DNA of 64,000 nt. Origin: Fidelibacterota bacterium (lineage in GTDB: Bacteria; Fidelibacterota; SORT01). A model generated the notes under the pieces. The model did no database searches and had not been told where the DNA came from. It worked only from the letters and a program-made list of their open reading frames with translations. The stretch lies in the NCBI GenBank assembly GCA_022571215.1, contig JACZYG010000004.1:1-64000 (forward strand), written 5' to 3'. This document shows, in pieces, positions 8,522-17,476 of the stretch. Every line of letters begins with the position of its first letter. The first letter of the stretch is position 1. The translations under genes were made by a program, and so were the position numbers.

Positions 8522-8595
8522 TAGCGGGGGGCAGACTCGAACTGCCGACCTACGGGTTATGAGTCCGTCGCTCTCGCCAACTGAGCTACCCCGCC
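8522..8595 (-). tRNA. tRNA-Met (anticodon CAT)
   Basis: 74 nt on the minus strand. Acceptor GGCGGGG pairs with CCCCGCT (one G-U), discriminator A. The anticodon loop CTCATAA gives CAT, and the T-loop is GTTCGAGTC. The first pair is G-U rather than an initiator-type mismatch, which suggests elongator Met. A lysidine-modified Ile tRNA cannot be ruled out from sequence alone. Confidence 0.88.
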
Positions 8596-8707
8596 ATACT
8601 TCCGAATCAGCATAACTTAATACCTTTAATATTGTAATCCATAATTATTTTTATCGGAAGAACCGGATTAAAAACATCTTATTCACTTTAAATTATCTAA
8701 CGATAAG

Positions 8708-10357
8708 TTAAATGTTGTTCCCGGATTTGAATATCTTATTCAGAATACCAAAAATCTCATCCACGTTGAAAGGTTTTTGTAAAAAGCCATACGCCTCACT
8801 GATCAGTTTCATATGTTTTTCACCCATTATATAACCGGACATAAATACGAATTTCGTAGCTCCGAGATTACCTCGAACGGCCTTAAATATTTCAAAACCA
8901 TCTGTATCCGGCAGTTTTATATCGCAAATGATAAGTCCATATTTATTCTTCTCAATCAGCGCTAATCCCTCTTTACCGGTAGACGCAGTTTCAACTTCTA
9001 TCTCCTCCCCTTCAACAACTTCAGCTATCATCGTAAGCACAGGTTCGTTGTCATCAATGATCAAAACCTTTCTTTTCACCGGCTTATCCCGACCAACCGA
9101 TTTCTTTATATCGACAATTTCAACACCTCCCGCATAATCCATAGTTTTGACACTTTCGATATCCATCATTTTCTCGACCAATTCAGAAATTTTTGTTATC
9201 TGTTCGGGGATCCTATCCAGAAGATGAATATTCCCCTTCCAATCACCCTTCGCCATATCGGATATTATTGTCAACGCCTGTAAGGGTTGACTAATTTCAT
9301 GCGCAACCGCTGCTGCTATCTTTTGAGTAGATTCGTTCCGTTCCTTTTCCAATAATTTTTCCTGAAGCTCCGTTCTCTCCATGAATCTTCCGATCCTACC
9401 TGAGACTGCGGTGATAAGGTCGATTTCCTCTTTTGTTGCCATGTTGTCATCGCTATAACCCACGTCAATCGAACCTATCGTAACCCCGCCTACTCTAATT
9501 TCACCGGAAATAAATGAAGAGTCGGTTTTATTATTTTCGTTAAGCGTTCGTTCCGTATCCTTTGCCCGAATCCTGACCCAGGCTTTTTCAGGAGTACGCA
9601 GCGCGTTCAGAACAATCTCTTCTATGCTATCCAGAGCGTTCGGCAGGTCTTCACTTTCTTCAATCACCCTGTCAATAGCATAAAGTGATGTTAATTCCTT
9701 TACCCTGTCCCTCAGCGTTTTTGAAAGTCGTATATTTTCTTCTTCAGCTATTTTTCTTTTTGTAATATCTTCGCTTGTTCCAAGAATACCTATGATATCA
9801 CCCCGTTTATCGTAAAGAGGCATTCGATTTGTATCTACCCAGATCTCTTCTCCACTTTTCGTGATCTCTTTTTGGTGAGAATGGATTTCAGGAATTCCGG
9901 TTTCAAGAACACGTTTATCACTTTCCTGAAAAAATTCAACATCTTTTGGGTTCGTAATTATTTCATGTTCGGTTTTGCCAACTACCTGTGAAGGGGTTTT
10001 TAATCCAACCTCCTCTGCAAACGATTGATTACAACCCATGAAAACCAAATCCCTGTTTTTCCAAAAAATAAGTTGCGGCATATGATTGATTATGTTTTGA
10101 AGACTTTCAGATTCGTGAGGATCTACATCAGGACGCCCTATTATACCGGGATTGTTAAAATAACTATAAAAGCCAATAGCAATTAATAGTGCAGCAATCG
10201 GCAACCTTAATAATAGATCGTCCGTTTGAGGGTTAAATATTTCCGATAGCAATGGACCTTCGTTAAATATAATTGCGTCAATTATGGAATCAATAAGCCA
10301 GAATACCATCGCCATTGCACTCCAAAAAACGATATTTTTAATGGATCTAACTTTCAT
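8708..10357 (-). CDS. PAS-GAF-HisKA-receiver hybrid sensor lacking a kinase ATPase domain
   Basis: 549 aa. Two membrane segments (about 7-31 and 50-66) precede a PAS domain (about 84-203), a coiled region, and a GAF-like region (about 230-335). A HisKA-type phosphoacceptor helix carries AHEISQP (His353). The expected ATP-binding domain with N, G1 and G2 boxes is absent: only about 60 residues separate HisKA from a complete receiver (430-545, phospho-Asp479, Lys528). It starts two bases after the stop of the molybdenum-hydroxylase FAD subunit, so it is probably the last gene of that operon. It could accept phosphate from another kinase, or act as a phosphorelay or PAS-controlled output. Function inferred. 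Confidence 0.8.
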   Translation of the reverse strand: MKVRSIKNIVFWSAMAMVFWLIDSIIDAIIFNEGPLLSEIFNPQTDDLLLRLPIAALLIAIGFYSYFNNPGIIGRPDVDPHESESLQNIINHMPQLIFWKNRDLVFMGCNQSFAEEVGLKTPSQVVGKTEHEIITNPKDVEFFQESDKRVLETGIPEIHSHQKEITKSGEEIWVDTNRMPLYDKRGDIIGILGTSEDITKRKIAEEENIRLSKTLRDRVKELTSLYAIDRVIEESEDLPNALDSIEEIVLNALRTPEKAWVRIRAKDTERTLNENNKTDSSFISGEIRVGGVTIGSIDVGYSDDNMATKEEIDLITAVSGRIGRFMERTELQEKLLEKERNESTQKIAAAVAHEISQPLQALTIISDMAKGDWKGNIHLLDRIPEQITKISELVEKMMDIESVKTMDYAGGVEIVDIKKSVGRDKPVKRKVLIIDDNEPVLTMIAEVVEGEEIEVETASTGKEGLALIEKNKYGLIICDIKLPDTDGFEIFKAVRGNLGATKFVFMSGYIMGEKHMKLISEAYGFLQKPFNVDEIFGILNKIFKSGNNI

Positions 10358-10359
10358 AA

Positions 10360-11199
10360 TCAGTTCAATAATTCCGCAAGTAAGCGTTCTACCATCAATC
10401 GCCTGTAGTCAGCGCTGCCGCGAACATCTGTGATAGGCGAACACTCATTTACAGCTATTATGGCAGCTTTTTCGACTAATTCTGACGATCTGATGCTTCC
10501 CTCAAGGAATCTTTCAGTTTTGTAAGCTCTGATCACCGTTGGAGCGACTGCCCCCAATGCTATCCGCAGATCTTTGAATTTATTTTCATTTGAATTAAAA
10601 ATCACTGAAAGTGACACTATCGCAATTGCCATCGATTCTCGTTGTCCGAGTTTATAAAATCTGCTGAATGTTGATGATGGCAGCGCATTAAAGGAGATTT
10701 CGCTTAATATTTCATCCGGTTTTAATACAGTTTTTCCGGGTCCCTTAAAGAATTTATCTATATTCACCCGCCTAATACCTTTAACCGATTCAAGTTTTAG
10801 TTTAGCTCCGAGAGCATACAGCGGTGGAACTAAATCCGCTGCAGGCGATGCGTTACAAATATTTCCGCCTATAGTCGAACGATTACGAATTTGAACCGCC
10901 GCGAAGTTTTTTGCCGCTTGATTGAGATTTGGAGCGTTCTTTGCCAATAATTTAGATTCAAGAAGATCACTCACAGTTGTCAGGCTGCCTATTTTGATGA
11001 CATTATCCTTTTTTACTATCCCTCTAAGAGACTTTATCCCCTTTGCGTCTACGATCATTCCAGTCTTGAATCCGAAATGCTCTATCTTGACCATAAGATC
11101 GCTCCCGCCGGCAAGTATTTGACCGTTATTTTTCTTAAACTGAGGCTGAGCGACTAATTCCAACAATTCTTTCTTCTCGATCGGCATGATATAGATCAT
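10360..11199 (-). CDS. FAD-binding subunit of molybdenum hydroxylase (YgfM/CoxM family)
   Basis: 279 aa from the ATG at 11199, which overlaps the previous stop as ATGA and has GGAGAAG just upstream; an upstream in-frame ATG at 11262 is rejected. The FAD-binding motifs of the CO dehydrogenase/xanthine dehydrogenase medium subunit are present: AGGSDLM (30-36) and TIGGNICNASPAADLVP (109-125). It would pass electrons from the 2Fe-2S subunit to its acceptor. Coupling to the 2Fe-2S and molybdenum subunits in the same operon supports a three-subunit enzyme acting on a purine or related heterocycle. Confidence 0.9.
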   Translation of the reverse strand: MIYIMPIEKKELLELVAQPQFKKNNGQILAGGSDLMVKIEHFGFKTGMIVDAKGIKSLRGIVKKDNVIKIGSLTTVSDLLESKLLAKNAPNLNQAAKNFAAVQIRNRSTIGGNICNASPAADLVPPLYALGAKLKLESVKGIRRVNIDKFFKGPGKTVLKPDEILSEISFNALPSSTFSRFYKLGQRESMAIAIVSLSVIFNSNENKFKDLRIALGAVAPTVIRAYKTERFLEGSIRSSELVEKAAIIAVNECSPITDVRGSADYRRLMVERLLAELLN

Positions 11200-11672
11200 C
11201 GCTTCTTCTCCAACCGAAGAGCTTTCTCTATCGACTTGAAAATTTTCACATAACCGGTGCATCTACACAGGTTTCCCGCCACAACAGAACGAATTTCCGA
11301 ACTTTTCAGATCAGGGTTGGAATTCAGCGCCGCGCGCGCAGTCATAATGAACCCCGGGATGCAAAAACCACATTGCACTCCATGTTCGTCAACGAACCCC
11401 TGCTGGATGCTGTCGAGCTCGCCATTGATCTCAAGACCTTCTATTGTCGTGATCTTCGCGGCGTCAGCCTCCACAGCCAGTATCAAACATGAATTCAGCG
11501 CTTTTCCATCCATGATGATCGCGCATGAGCCGCATTCACCCTCTCCACACGCTTCCTTCGTACCGGTAAGACGCAGATCATCTCTGATAAAATCGAGTAA
11601 CCGTTGACGACTGTCCACTGTTTTATAGTATTTTACTCCATTTACCTCAAGTGATATATTATACTTATGCAT
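11196..11672 (-). CDS. 2Fe-2S subunit of molybdenum hydroxylase
   Basis: 158 aa from the ATG at 11672, which overlaps the previous stop by eight bases and has GGAAGGTG upstream. A plant-type ferredoxin cluster uses Cys42, 47, 50 and 62. The helical cluster domain uses CGFC (101/104) and CRC (136/138) in CRCTGY. This is the standard small subunit of xanthine dehydrogenase/CO dehydrogenase-type enzymes, carrying electrons from the molybdenum centre to FAD. Its length is typical for the family. Confidence 0.94.
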   Translation of the reverse strand: MHKYNISLEVNGVKYYKTVDSRQRLLDFIRDDLRLTGTKEACGEGECGSCAIIMDGKALNSCLILAVEADAAKITTIEGLEINGELDSIQQGFVDEHGVQCGFCIPGFIMTARAALNSNPDLKSSEIRSVVAGNLCRCTGYVKIFKSIEKALRLEKKR

Positions 11673-12894
11673 ATTCACCTTCCAACACCTTCTCAACATT
11701 GGAAATATCGGGTTCTATGATAGTCGCTTTTAAGTCGCCGATTGCCGCTTCAGGCGCTTTTAATCCGTGTCCTGTGAGCAGTAATACTACTCTATCACCT
11801 TTCGATAACACATTGATACCAAGCGACTTTATCAATCCGGCTAATGTTGCGGCTGCGGAAGGTTCAACAAATACGCCGGATGTTTTTGTGAGTGTCCTGA
11901 CAGCTTCAAGAATCTCTTCATCTGAAACGCTGAGAGCATATCCGTTTGTTTCTTTCACCGCGCGCAAGGCTTTCACTCCGTCACGAGGTTTGCTTACCGC
12001 GATACCATCGGCGATTGTCTTCCCGGATGCTGTTCCGATCTCATTTCCGCTCTCAAACGCCTTGACAATAGAGTTTGCGCCATCGGCTTGCACGGCAATG
12101 AGACGAGGCATCTCAGAGATTACCCCAATTTCAATCAAGTCCTTCAAACCTTTATGAACACCGCTGATTATACAGCCGTCACCAACAGGAACGACTATAG
12201 CGTCGGGAGGATTCCACATTAGCTGTTCGCAGATCTCATAAGCGACCGTCTTCTTTCCTTCGGAAAGATACGGGTTGAATCCCGAGCTCCTGTTATACCA
12301 TCCGAACTTTTCCGTCGCCTTAATGCAAAGGTCGAATGCATCATCATAACTCCCCTTTACTTTAAACACATCTGCTCCATACAAAAGCATTTGCGCTACC
12401 TTTGCTTTCGGAGCTGTTTCAGGCACGAATATCTTGACTTTTGCTCCTATAGACGCGCCGAGACCGGATAACGAAGAGGCTGCATTTCCGGTGGAAGCGC
12501 AGGTGATCACATCCGCTTTATTCTCTATGCTTCGCGCCAGTGCAATAGCGGTTGCCCTGTCTTTCAGTGAAGCAGTCGGATTTTGTGTATCGTCTTTTAG
12601 CGATAGGTAAGGCATTCCGAGCAACTCTTTCAGCCTCTCGCTTTCAATCATTGGAGTCCAACCTACATTCAATCCGCCAAACGAAATCGGCTCTACAGGC
12701 AAGAGCGGCGCATATCTCCATATTGACAGCTCATTGCCTTTTTTGACTTCATATCTATGCCACTCTTCACCGGCGGCGGCATAATCATAGATAACTTCCA
12801 AATTACCGCCGCATTTTGCGCACAGGTAATGGATCCCTTCTTTTTCAAAGGTTTCACCGCATTCAATACACTCTAAATTTGTTACGAAAGTCAC
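11665..12894 (-). CDS. Threonine synthase-like PLP enzyme in purine operon
   Basis: 409 aa with a GTG start. An N-terminal zinc ribbon uses Cys9, 12, 25 and 28, as in many threonine-synthase-like proteins. The fold-type II PLP Lys is K111 in NPTASLKDR, and the substrate loop is ASTGNAASS. The body resembles threonine synthase, but no other threonine-pathway genes are present and it is embedded in the selenium/purine operon. In E. coli that locus has ygeX (2,3-diaminopropionate ammonia-lyase), also fold-type II, so a C-N or C-O lyase step on a purine-derived amino acid is plausible. True substrate unknown; a genuine threonine synthase is the alternative. Confidence 0.75.
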   Translation of the reverse strand: MTFVTNLECIECGETFEKEGIHYLCAKCGGNLEVIYDYAAAGEEWHRYEVKKGNELSIWRYAPLLPVEPISFGGLNVGWTPMIESERLKELLGMPYLSLKDDTQNPTASLKDRATAIALARSIENKADVITCASTGNAASSLSGLGASIGAKVKIFVPETAPKAKVAQMLLYGADVFKVKGSYDDAFDLCIKATEKFGWYNRSSGFNPYLSEGKKTVAYEICEQLMWNPPDAIVVPVGDGCIISGVHKGLKDLIEIGVISEMPRLIAVQADGANSIVKAFESGNEIGTASGKTIADGIAVSKPRDGVKALRAVKETNGYALSVSDEEILEAVRTLTKTSGVFVEPSAAATLAGLIKSLGINVLSKGDRVVLLLTGHGLKAPEAAIGDLKATIIEPDISNVEKVLEGEYA

Positions 12895-12901
12895 AAGATG
12901 C

Positions 12902-13876
12902 TCACATCGTCAATGCCATTATAGCTTTGCAACTGTGCAGTCTATTTTCAGCTTCCTGATATACGACCGATTGTTCAGAGTCGATCACCTCGTCAGTGAC
13001 TTCGTTGTTCCTGTCGGCAGGGAGGCAATGCATATATACCGAATCCTCCTTCGCAGCCTTCATCAGGTCAGCGTCGCATATCCAATCCTTATATTTCTTT
13101 GATAATTCAATTGATTCTTCAGGTTTTTCGAATAAATCGATACATCCCCAACTCTTCGGATAGACTACATCCGCATCCTCGAACGCTGCTTCCATCGAAT
13201 CAACCAGTTCAAATTTCGTGCCGTTTTCTTCCGCGAATTTTTCCGCCTTGGCTATCAGCTCCGGCATTAGCTTGAATTCGGGAGGATGAGCAAGCACTAC
13301 ATCCATGCCGAAACGCGGCATTAGAGAAATCAATCCCTGCGGAACAGACATCGGTTTCGCGTATGACGGAGCGTATGCCCAACTAACTGCTATTTTCCTT
13401 CCTTTCAGGTCATTCCCGTATATTTCCCGAATAGTCATCAAATCCGCAAGAGTCTGACAGGGATGATCAATATCGCACTGCATATTTATGACAGGTATTC
13501 CGGCGTGTTCAGCGACTTCACGCAGATACTTGTTACCTTCCCCCGGAATAAGGTCATGACGAATCGCTATGCCGTGTCCGTATCCTGACAGAATAATTCC
13601 CATATCCTTCGGACTCTCTCCGTGCGCTATTTGGGAAGTTTCCGAATCTATGAAATGAGCATGACCGCCTAATTGAGTCATACCCGCTTCAAACGAATTT
13701 CTTGTACGCGTCGATTTATCGAAAAAGAGCATGAAAAGAGTCTTATCCGGTAGCTGCCTGTGCGGTCTGCCGTTCTTAAAATCATCTTTCAATTCACCCG
13801 CAACCCGGAGCAGTTCCTCGAGCTCGTCATTCGACCAATCAGCAGTCTCAATGTAATCTTTACCCTTTAAATCCAA
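12902..13876 (-). CDS. ygeW: YgeW-type carbamoyltransferase
   Basis: 324 aa. It belongs to the aspartate/ornithine carbamoyltransferase superfamily: the carbamoyl-phosphate loop KSTRTRNSF (STRTR at 55-59), HPCQ (138-141) and HCLPADR (283-289). HCLPAD rather than the HCLPAHR of ornithine carbamoyltransferase, together with neighbours YgeY, SsnA and YgfK, points to YgeW. It may run in the phosphorolytic direction to yield carbamoyl phosphate from a ureido-type purine breakdown product. It is shorter than my recollection of E. coli YgeW (about 396 aa). Gap of 26 bp to ygeY upstream. Confidence 0.85.
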   Translation of the reverse strand: MDLKGKDYIETADWSNDELEELLRVAGELKDDFKNGRPHRQLPDKTLFMLFFDKSTRTRNSFEAGMTQLGGHAHFIDSETSQIAHGESPKDMGIILSGYGHGIAIRHDLIPGEGNKYLREVAEHAGIPVINMQCDIDHPCQTLADLMTIREIYGNDLKGRKIAVSWAYAPSYAKPMSVPQGLISLMPRFGMDVVLAHPPEFKLMPELIAKAEKFAEENGTKFELVDSMEAAFEDADVVYPKSWGCIDLFEKPEESIELSKKYKDWICDADLMKAAKEDSVYMHCLPADRNNEVTDEVIDSEQSVVYQEAENRLHSCKAIMALTM

Positions 13877-13902
13877 ATATTCTTCTCCCTTTCTACCGAT
13901 TA

Positions 13903-15087
13903 TTAATTCTCTTTGAAAAACAGCGGATATCCGGCGTAAAACGCGGCCGCTTTAATGAGGTCATCTATGCTCACTTGGTCTTCGACTGAATGAGTTACCT
14001 CCTCGACCGACGGTCCGAGTCCGAATGTGGGAATCCCCTCAATACCCGCTGTGTAGACTCCATTAGTACTGAATGTCCACTTGTCAACTACAGGTTCCTC
14101 ACCGAATATCTCTTTGTACGCCGCTTCGGCGGATTTCAGAGCATGATGATCCGCATCAAGCTGCCATGTCGGATAGTATTTTTCCATCCCGTCTTCTTTA
14201 CCGGTATAGGAGGTCGCCTTATATTCCGACAGTTCTACAATAGCGTCATCACCTGCGATCTCTCTTATCTCGGCTGTTGCCAACTCTTTTGTCTCACCCG
14301 CGGTGAGCCGTCTGTCTATGTATATTACCGCTTTGTCGGGAACCGCATTCAATGATGCCGTGTCTACCTCCATCTTCGTGACCGCAACCGTTCCCTTACC
14401 AAGGAAATCATCGTCCCGCAGATTCCGGTTCAACTCTTCGATCCCTTTTACGATATTAACCATCTTGTATATTGCGTTCTCCCCTCTTTCGGGCGCGCTT
14501 GCGTGGCATGATATTCCCCTTGTCGTGACGGTCAGTTCCATCCTACCGCGCTGACCGCGATAGATTTTCAATCCGGTGCATTCACCGAGAACAACCACAT
14601 CGGGGCGTAAACCGTCCTCGGTTATCACGGTTTTGTAAGCAAGACCGTCTGATGATTCCTCCTGTGCCGAGCCGACAACATATAAAGTAACCCCTTCAAG
14701 AAGACCCATCTTCTTTGACAGAGCCGCGCCGTATACCATTGATGCTAATCCGCCCTTATTGTCGCCCGTTCCCCGTCCGTATATTATGCCGTTCTCTACC
14801 TTACCTTTGTACGGATCATGCGCCCAAGCATCCGGATCGCCAATCCCTACCGTATCCATGTGAGAGTCATAAAGAATCACTTTCTCTCCGTCACCTAATT
14901 TACCTATTACATTTCCGAAGCTGTCTATCCTTACATCATCGTAACCGAGTTTCTCCATCTCGCTCTTCGTGCGTTCCGCGACACCCTTTTCTTCGCAGCT
15001 CGGGCTGGGTATCTCGACTATTTCTCTCAGAAAGGCGACCATATCCTCCTGTAACAGAGCAGCCTCTTCTATATACTTCTTGTTCAT
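13903..15087 (-). CDS. ygeY: YgeY-type M20 hydrolase (selenium-metabolism-linked)
   Basis: 394 aa with GGAG before the ATG. M20 metallohydrolase motifs are SHMDTVG, GRGTGDNKGG and AQEESSDG, plus a late VTHSVEDQVS. The dimerisation domain includes RGISCHASAPE. YgeY belongs to a subfamily long noted for co-occurrence with SelD and selenium-dependent molybdenum hydroxylases, and linked to anaerobic purine breakdown. It probably cleaves an amide or ureido bond in a ring-opened purine product. It lies between the cysteine-synthase-like gene (10 bp) and ygeW (26 bp). Confidence 0.88.
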   Translation of the reverse strand: MNKKYIEEAALLQEDMVAFLREIVEIPSPSCEEKGVAERTKSEMEKLGYDDVRIDSFGNVIGKLGDGEKVILYDSHMDTVGIGDPDAWAHDPYKGKVENGIIYGRGTGDNKGGLASMVYGAALSKKMGLLEGVTLYVVGSAQEESSDGLAYKTVITEDGLRPDVVVLGECTGLKIYRGQRGRMELTVTTRGISCHASAPERGENAIYKMVNIVKGIEELNRNLRDDDFLGKGTVAVTKMEVDTASLNAVPDKAVIYIDRRLTAGETKELATAEIREIAGDDAIVELSEYKATSYTGKEDGMEKYYPTWQLDADHHALKSAEAAYKEIFGEEPVVDKWTFSTNGVYTAGIEGIPTFGLGPSVEEVTHSVEDQVSIDDLIKAAAFYAGYPLFFKEN

Positions 15088-15097
15088 TCAATTCTCC

Positions 15098-16150
15098 TCA
15101 ATCTACTATAGTCCATGCGGATTGATATTTATCTAATTCCTGTTTTGTGTAATCATCCATCGGATGCTCCCTGTCAGGAATCTCCACTACTTTCGGTTCT
15201 CCCATCAATTCGGTGGAAAAATAGCGCTGACCCGTGTCATTCAGCATCGTAACGATACGTTTGGCTTCCGGGAACTTTTTGGCAAGTTTAATCGCCGCGA
15301 CAACATTACAACCGCTGGAAATTCCGCAAAGCAGACCTTCTTCTCTCGCCAACCGCCGAGCCATTTCGAGTGATTCATCAGAAGTCGTGATAACGATACC
15401 GTCCAACAGTTCGAGATGCAAGTTTCTGGGTACGAATCCGTCCCCGATTCCTTCTATCTTATGCTCACCCCATTCTCTTTTTGAAAGTAAAGGACATTCG
15501 GAGGGTTCGACCGCATAGAGTTGAGCGTTTGAGCCTACGCTCTTTAGATATTTTCCTATTCCGGTCAAAGTGCCGCCCGTTCCCTGAGAGGCGACGAATA
15601 TGTCAATATCGCCTCCCATCTGTTCCCATATTTCAGGACCCGTTGTCGCCTCATGAGCGGCGATATTATCGCTGTTCTCGAACTGCGCCGGTACCCAATA
15701 TTTATCAGGGTCAGCGCTTCGAATTTCCTCCAATTTTTCGAGAGCAAGGTCTACATCGCTCTCACCGCCCGGCGTATAGACCATTTCCGAACCGTAGGCG
15801 ATGTCCAATTTTTTACGCTCCTCGCTCATACCTACCGGCATTACGATAATACATTTATATCCCTTTACCGCCGACAGGAACGAGCAGGCTATCCCCGCGT
15901 TTCCCGTGGAGCATTCAAGAACTGTCATTCCGGGTCGCAAATCTCCCCTTTTTTCCGCTTCCTCGAACATCTGTTTGTATATCCTGTCCTTCAAGCTCCC
16001 CGACATGCTGTACCATTCTATTTTGCCATAAATGTCCGCGCCCGCTTCTTCGCTTATTTTATTCAGCTTAACGAGCGGTGTCCGACCAACCATGTCAAGA
16101 ACACTCTCCGTTGCCTTTGATGTTGCATTCCAATTGATATTAACCGTCAT
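15098..16150 (-). CDS. Cysteine synthase/CBS-like PLP enzyme in purine operon
   Basis: 350 aa, AGGAG before the ATG. Fold-type II PLP protein: Schiff-base Lys54 in SGSLKDR, phosphate-binding loop GTGGTLTG near 190, and C-terminal GISSGCN. The substrate loop reads ECSTGNAG instead of the TSGNTG usual in O-acetylserine sulfhydrylases, so ordinary cysteine synthesis is doubtful. It occupies the place expected for ygeX between ssnA and ygeY. Possible roles are ammonia or sulfide/selenide exchange on an amino acid released from purines. No serine acetyltransferase is nearby. Confidence 0.78.
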   Translation of the reverse strand: MTVNINWNATSKATESVLDMVGRTPLVKLNKISEEAGADIYGKIEWYSMSGSLKDRIYKQMFEEAEKRGDLRPGMTVLECSTGNAGIACSFLSAVKGYKCIIVMPVGMSEERKKLDIAYGSEMVYTPGGESDVDLALEKLEEIRSADPDKYWVPAQFENSDNIAAHEATTGPEIWEQMGGDIDIFVASQGTGGTLTGIGKYLKSVGSNAQLYAVEPSECPLLSKREWGEHKIEGIGDGFVPRNLHLELLDGIVITTSDESLEMARRLAREEGLLCGISSGCNVVAAIKLAKKFPEAKRIVTMLNDTGQRYFSTELMGEPKVVEIPDREHPMDDYTKQELDKYQSAWTIVD

Positions 16151-16159
16151 CCACAGCTC

Positions 16160-17476
16160 CTAATTGATTCTTTCCCAGAGCTCTTTTGACGCTCTGCGCG
16201 ATTTCTCTAAAATTTCTTCCTCATTGATACTCACTAAGTTATAATCCTTAACTATAAATTCTCCCTTGATCATCACATTCCTGGGATGCTCCCCTCTTAA
16301 CCCGTAAAACAAATGCGCATAAGCGTTTTCCGAATTCACCGGTGTCGGAGAGTCATAATCATACATCAGAATATCAGCTTCCGCTCCCGCTTTAATTATT
16401 CCTAATTTCACTCCAAGGTAACCTGAAACCGCGCAAGCGTTTTCACTCAATATCATTCTGAGGTCATCTACATTTAACGGTCCGTTATTTTGCTTATCGT
16501 GGTTCAATAGAGCAAAATGCGCTTCCTCCAAAATGTTATTGGTGTAACTGTCAGTCCCGAGCGCAATCCGAACGCCGTTTTTCAGCAGGTCAGGCACTCC
16601 CGCGCGACCCACGCCGTTATTCGCATTCGACTGCGGTTGATGCGTAACAAGCGCTCCCGATTTTTTCAACAATTCGACATCGCCATCAACTAAATAGACG
16701 CAGTGAGCGGCAATTGACTTTTCGCTTAACAGCCCTTTTTCGCTTAATCGCTGAACAACACCGACATTGTACTTTCGGATCGAATCCTCCAAATCAAACC
16801 GATCCTCCCCTACATGAATATGAAAACCGTTTCCGCTGTTAGCCTCAAGGGCGGAGTCCAACGACTTGTCAGAAAGAGTGAACGAGGCATGAAGTCCGAA
16901 CAGACCGGCTAAATCATCCGATTTGCCATTTACGGAACTAATGAAATCTGCATTCTCTTTTATTCCGGCTTCCCTTGAGGTATCACCGTCCCTGTCAGAA
17001 ACCTCATAACACAAAACGCCTCTCATGCCGACTTCCTTCAAAGCGTCGGATATGAGATTCAGGCTTCCGCTAATCGCATTCGGGCTTGAGTGATGATCTA
17101 TCACGGTGGTTACTCCCCATTTAGCGCTCTCCATTAGACCTACCATCGCCGATAAATAAACATCATCAGGAGTCAGCGCTTTGTCGAGTTTCCACCAGAC
17201 CTTCTCAAGAATCTCAACGAAATTTTCAGGAGCCTCTTTTGGATACGGCATCCCTCTCGCAAACGAGCTGTACAGGTGCATATGAGCGTTCACGAGACCG
17301 GGAGTCACAACCGCTCCCTTTGCGTCTAAAACTTCATTCTCTTTATATTTTTCTATCAGTTCTGCCGTTTTTCCAACTTCTTTTATCTTTGCGCCTTCAA
17401 TTACCATTGCCCCGTCCGGAATAAAAGGATTTAGACTGTCACCGGTAATCAGTGCCGCGTTGGTGATCAATATCAA
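16160..17476 (-). CDS. ssnA: SsnA-type aminohydrolase
   Basis: 438 aa, TTG start overlapping the ygfK stop (TTGA) with GAGGAG upstream. Amidohydrolase superfamily: metal-binding HMHLY near residue 66, HIHVGED near 220, AHCVYL near 258, and GTDSY near 307. This matches SsnA/TRZ-ATZ enzymes that deaminate heterocycles. SsnA is a fixed member of the ygeW-ygeY-ygfK locus; guanine or another aminopurine is a likely substrate type, inferred from family and context. Length close to that expected for E. coli SsnA. Confidence 0.88.
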   Translation of the reverse strand: MILITNAALITGDSLNPFIPDGAMVIEGAKIKEVGKTAELIEKYKENEVLDAKGAVVTPGLVNAHMHLYSSFARGMPYPKEAPENFVEILEKVWWKLDKALTPDDVYLSAMVGLMESAKWGVTTVIDHHSSPNAISGSLNLISDALKEVGMRGVLCYEVSDRDGDTSREAGIKENADFISSVNGKSDDLAGLFGLHASFTLSDKSLDSALEANSGNGFHIHVGEDRFDLEDSIRKYNVGVVQRLSEKGLLSEKSIAAHCVYLVDGDVELLKKSGALVTHQPQSNANNGVGRAGVPDLLKNGVRIALGTDSYTNNILEEAHFALLNHDKQNNGPLNVDDLRMILSENACAVSGYLGVKLGIIKAGAEADILMYDYDSPTPVNSENAYAHLFYGLRGEHPRNVMIKGEFIVKDYNLVSINEEEILEKSRRASKELWERIN

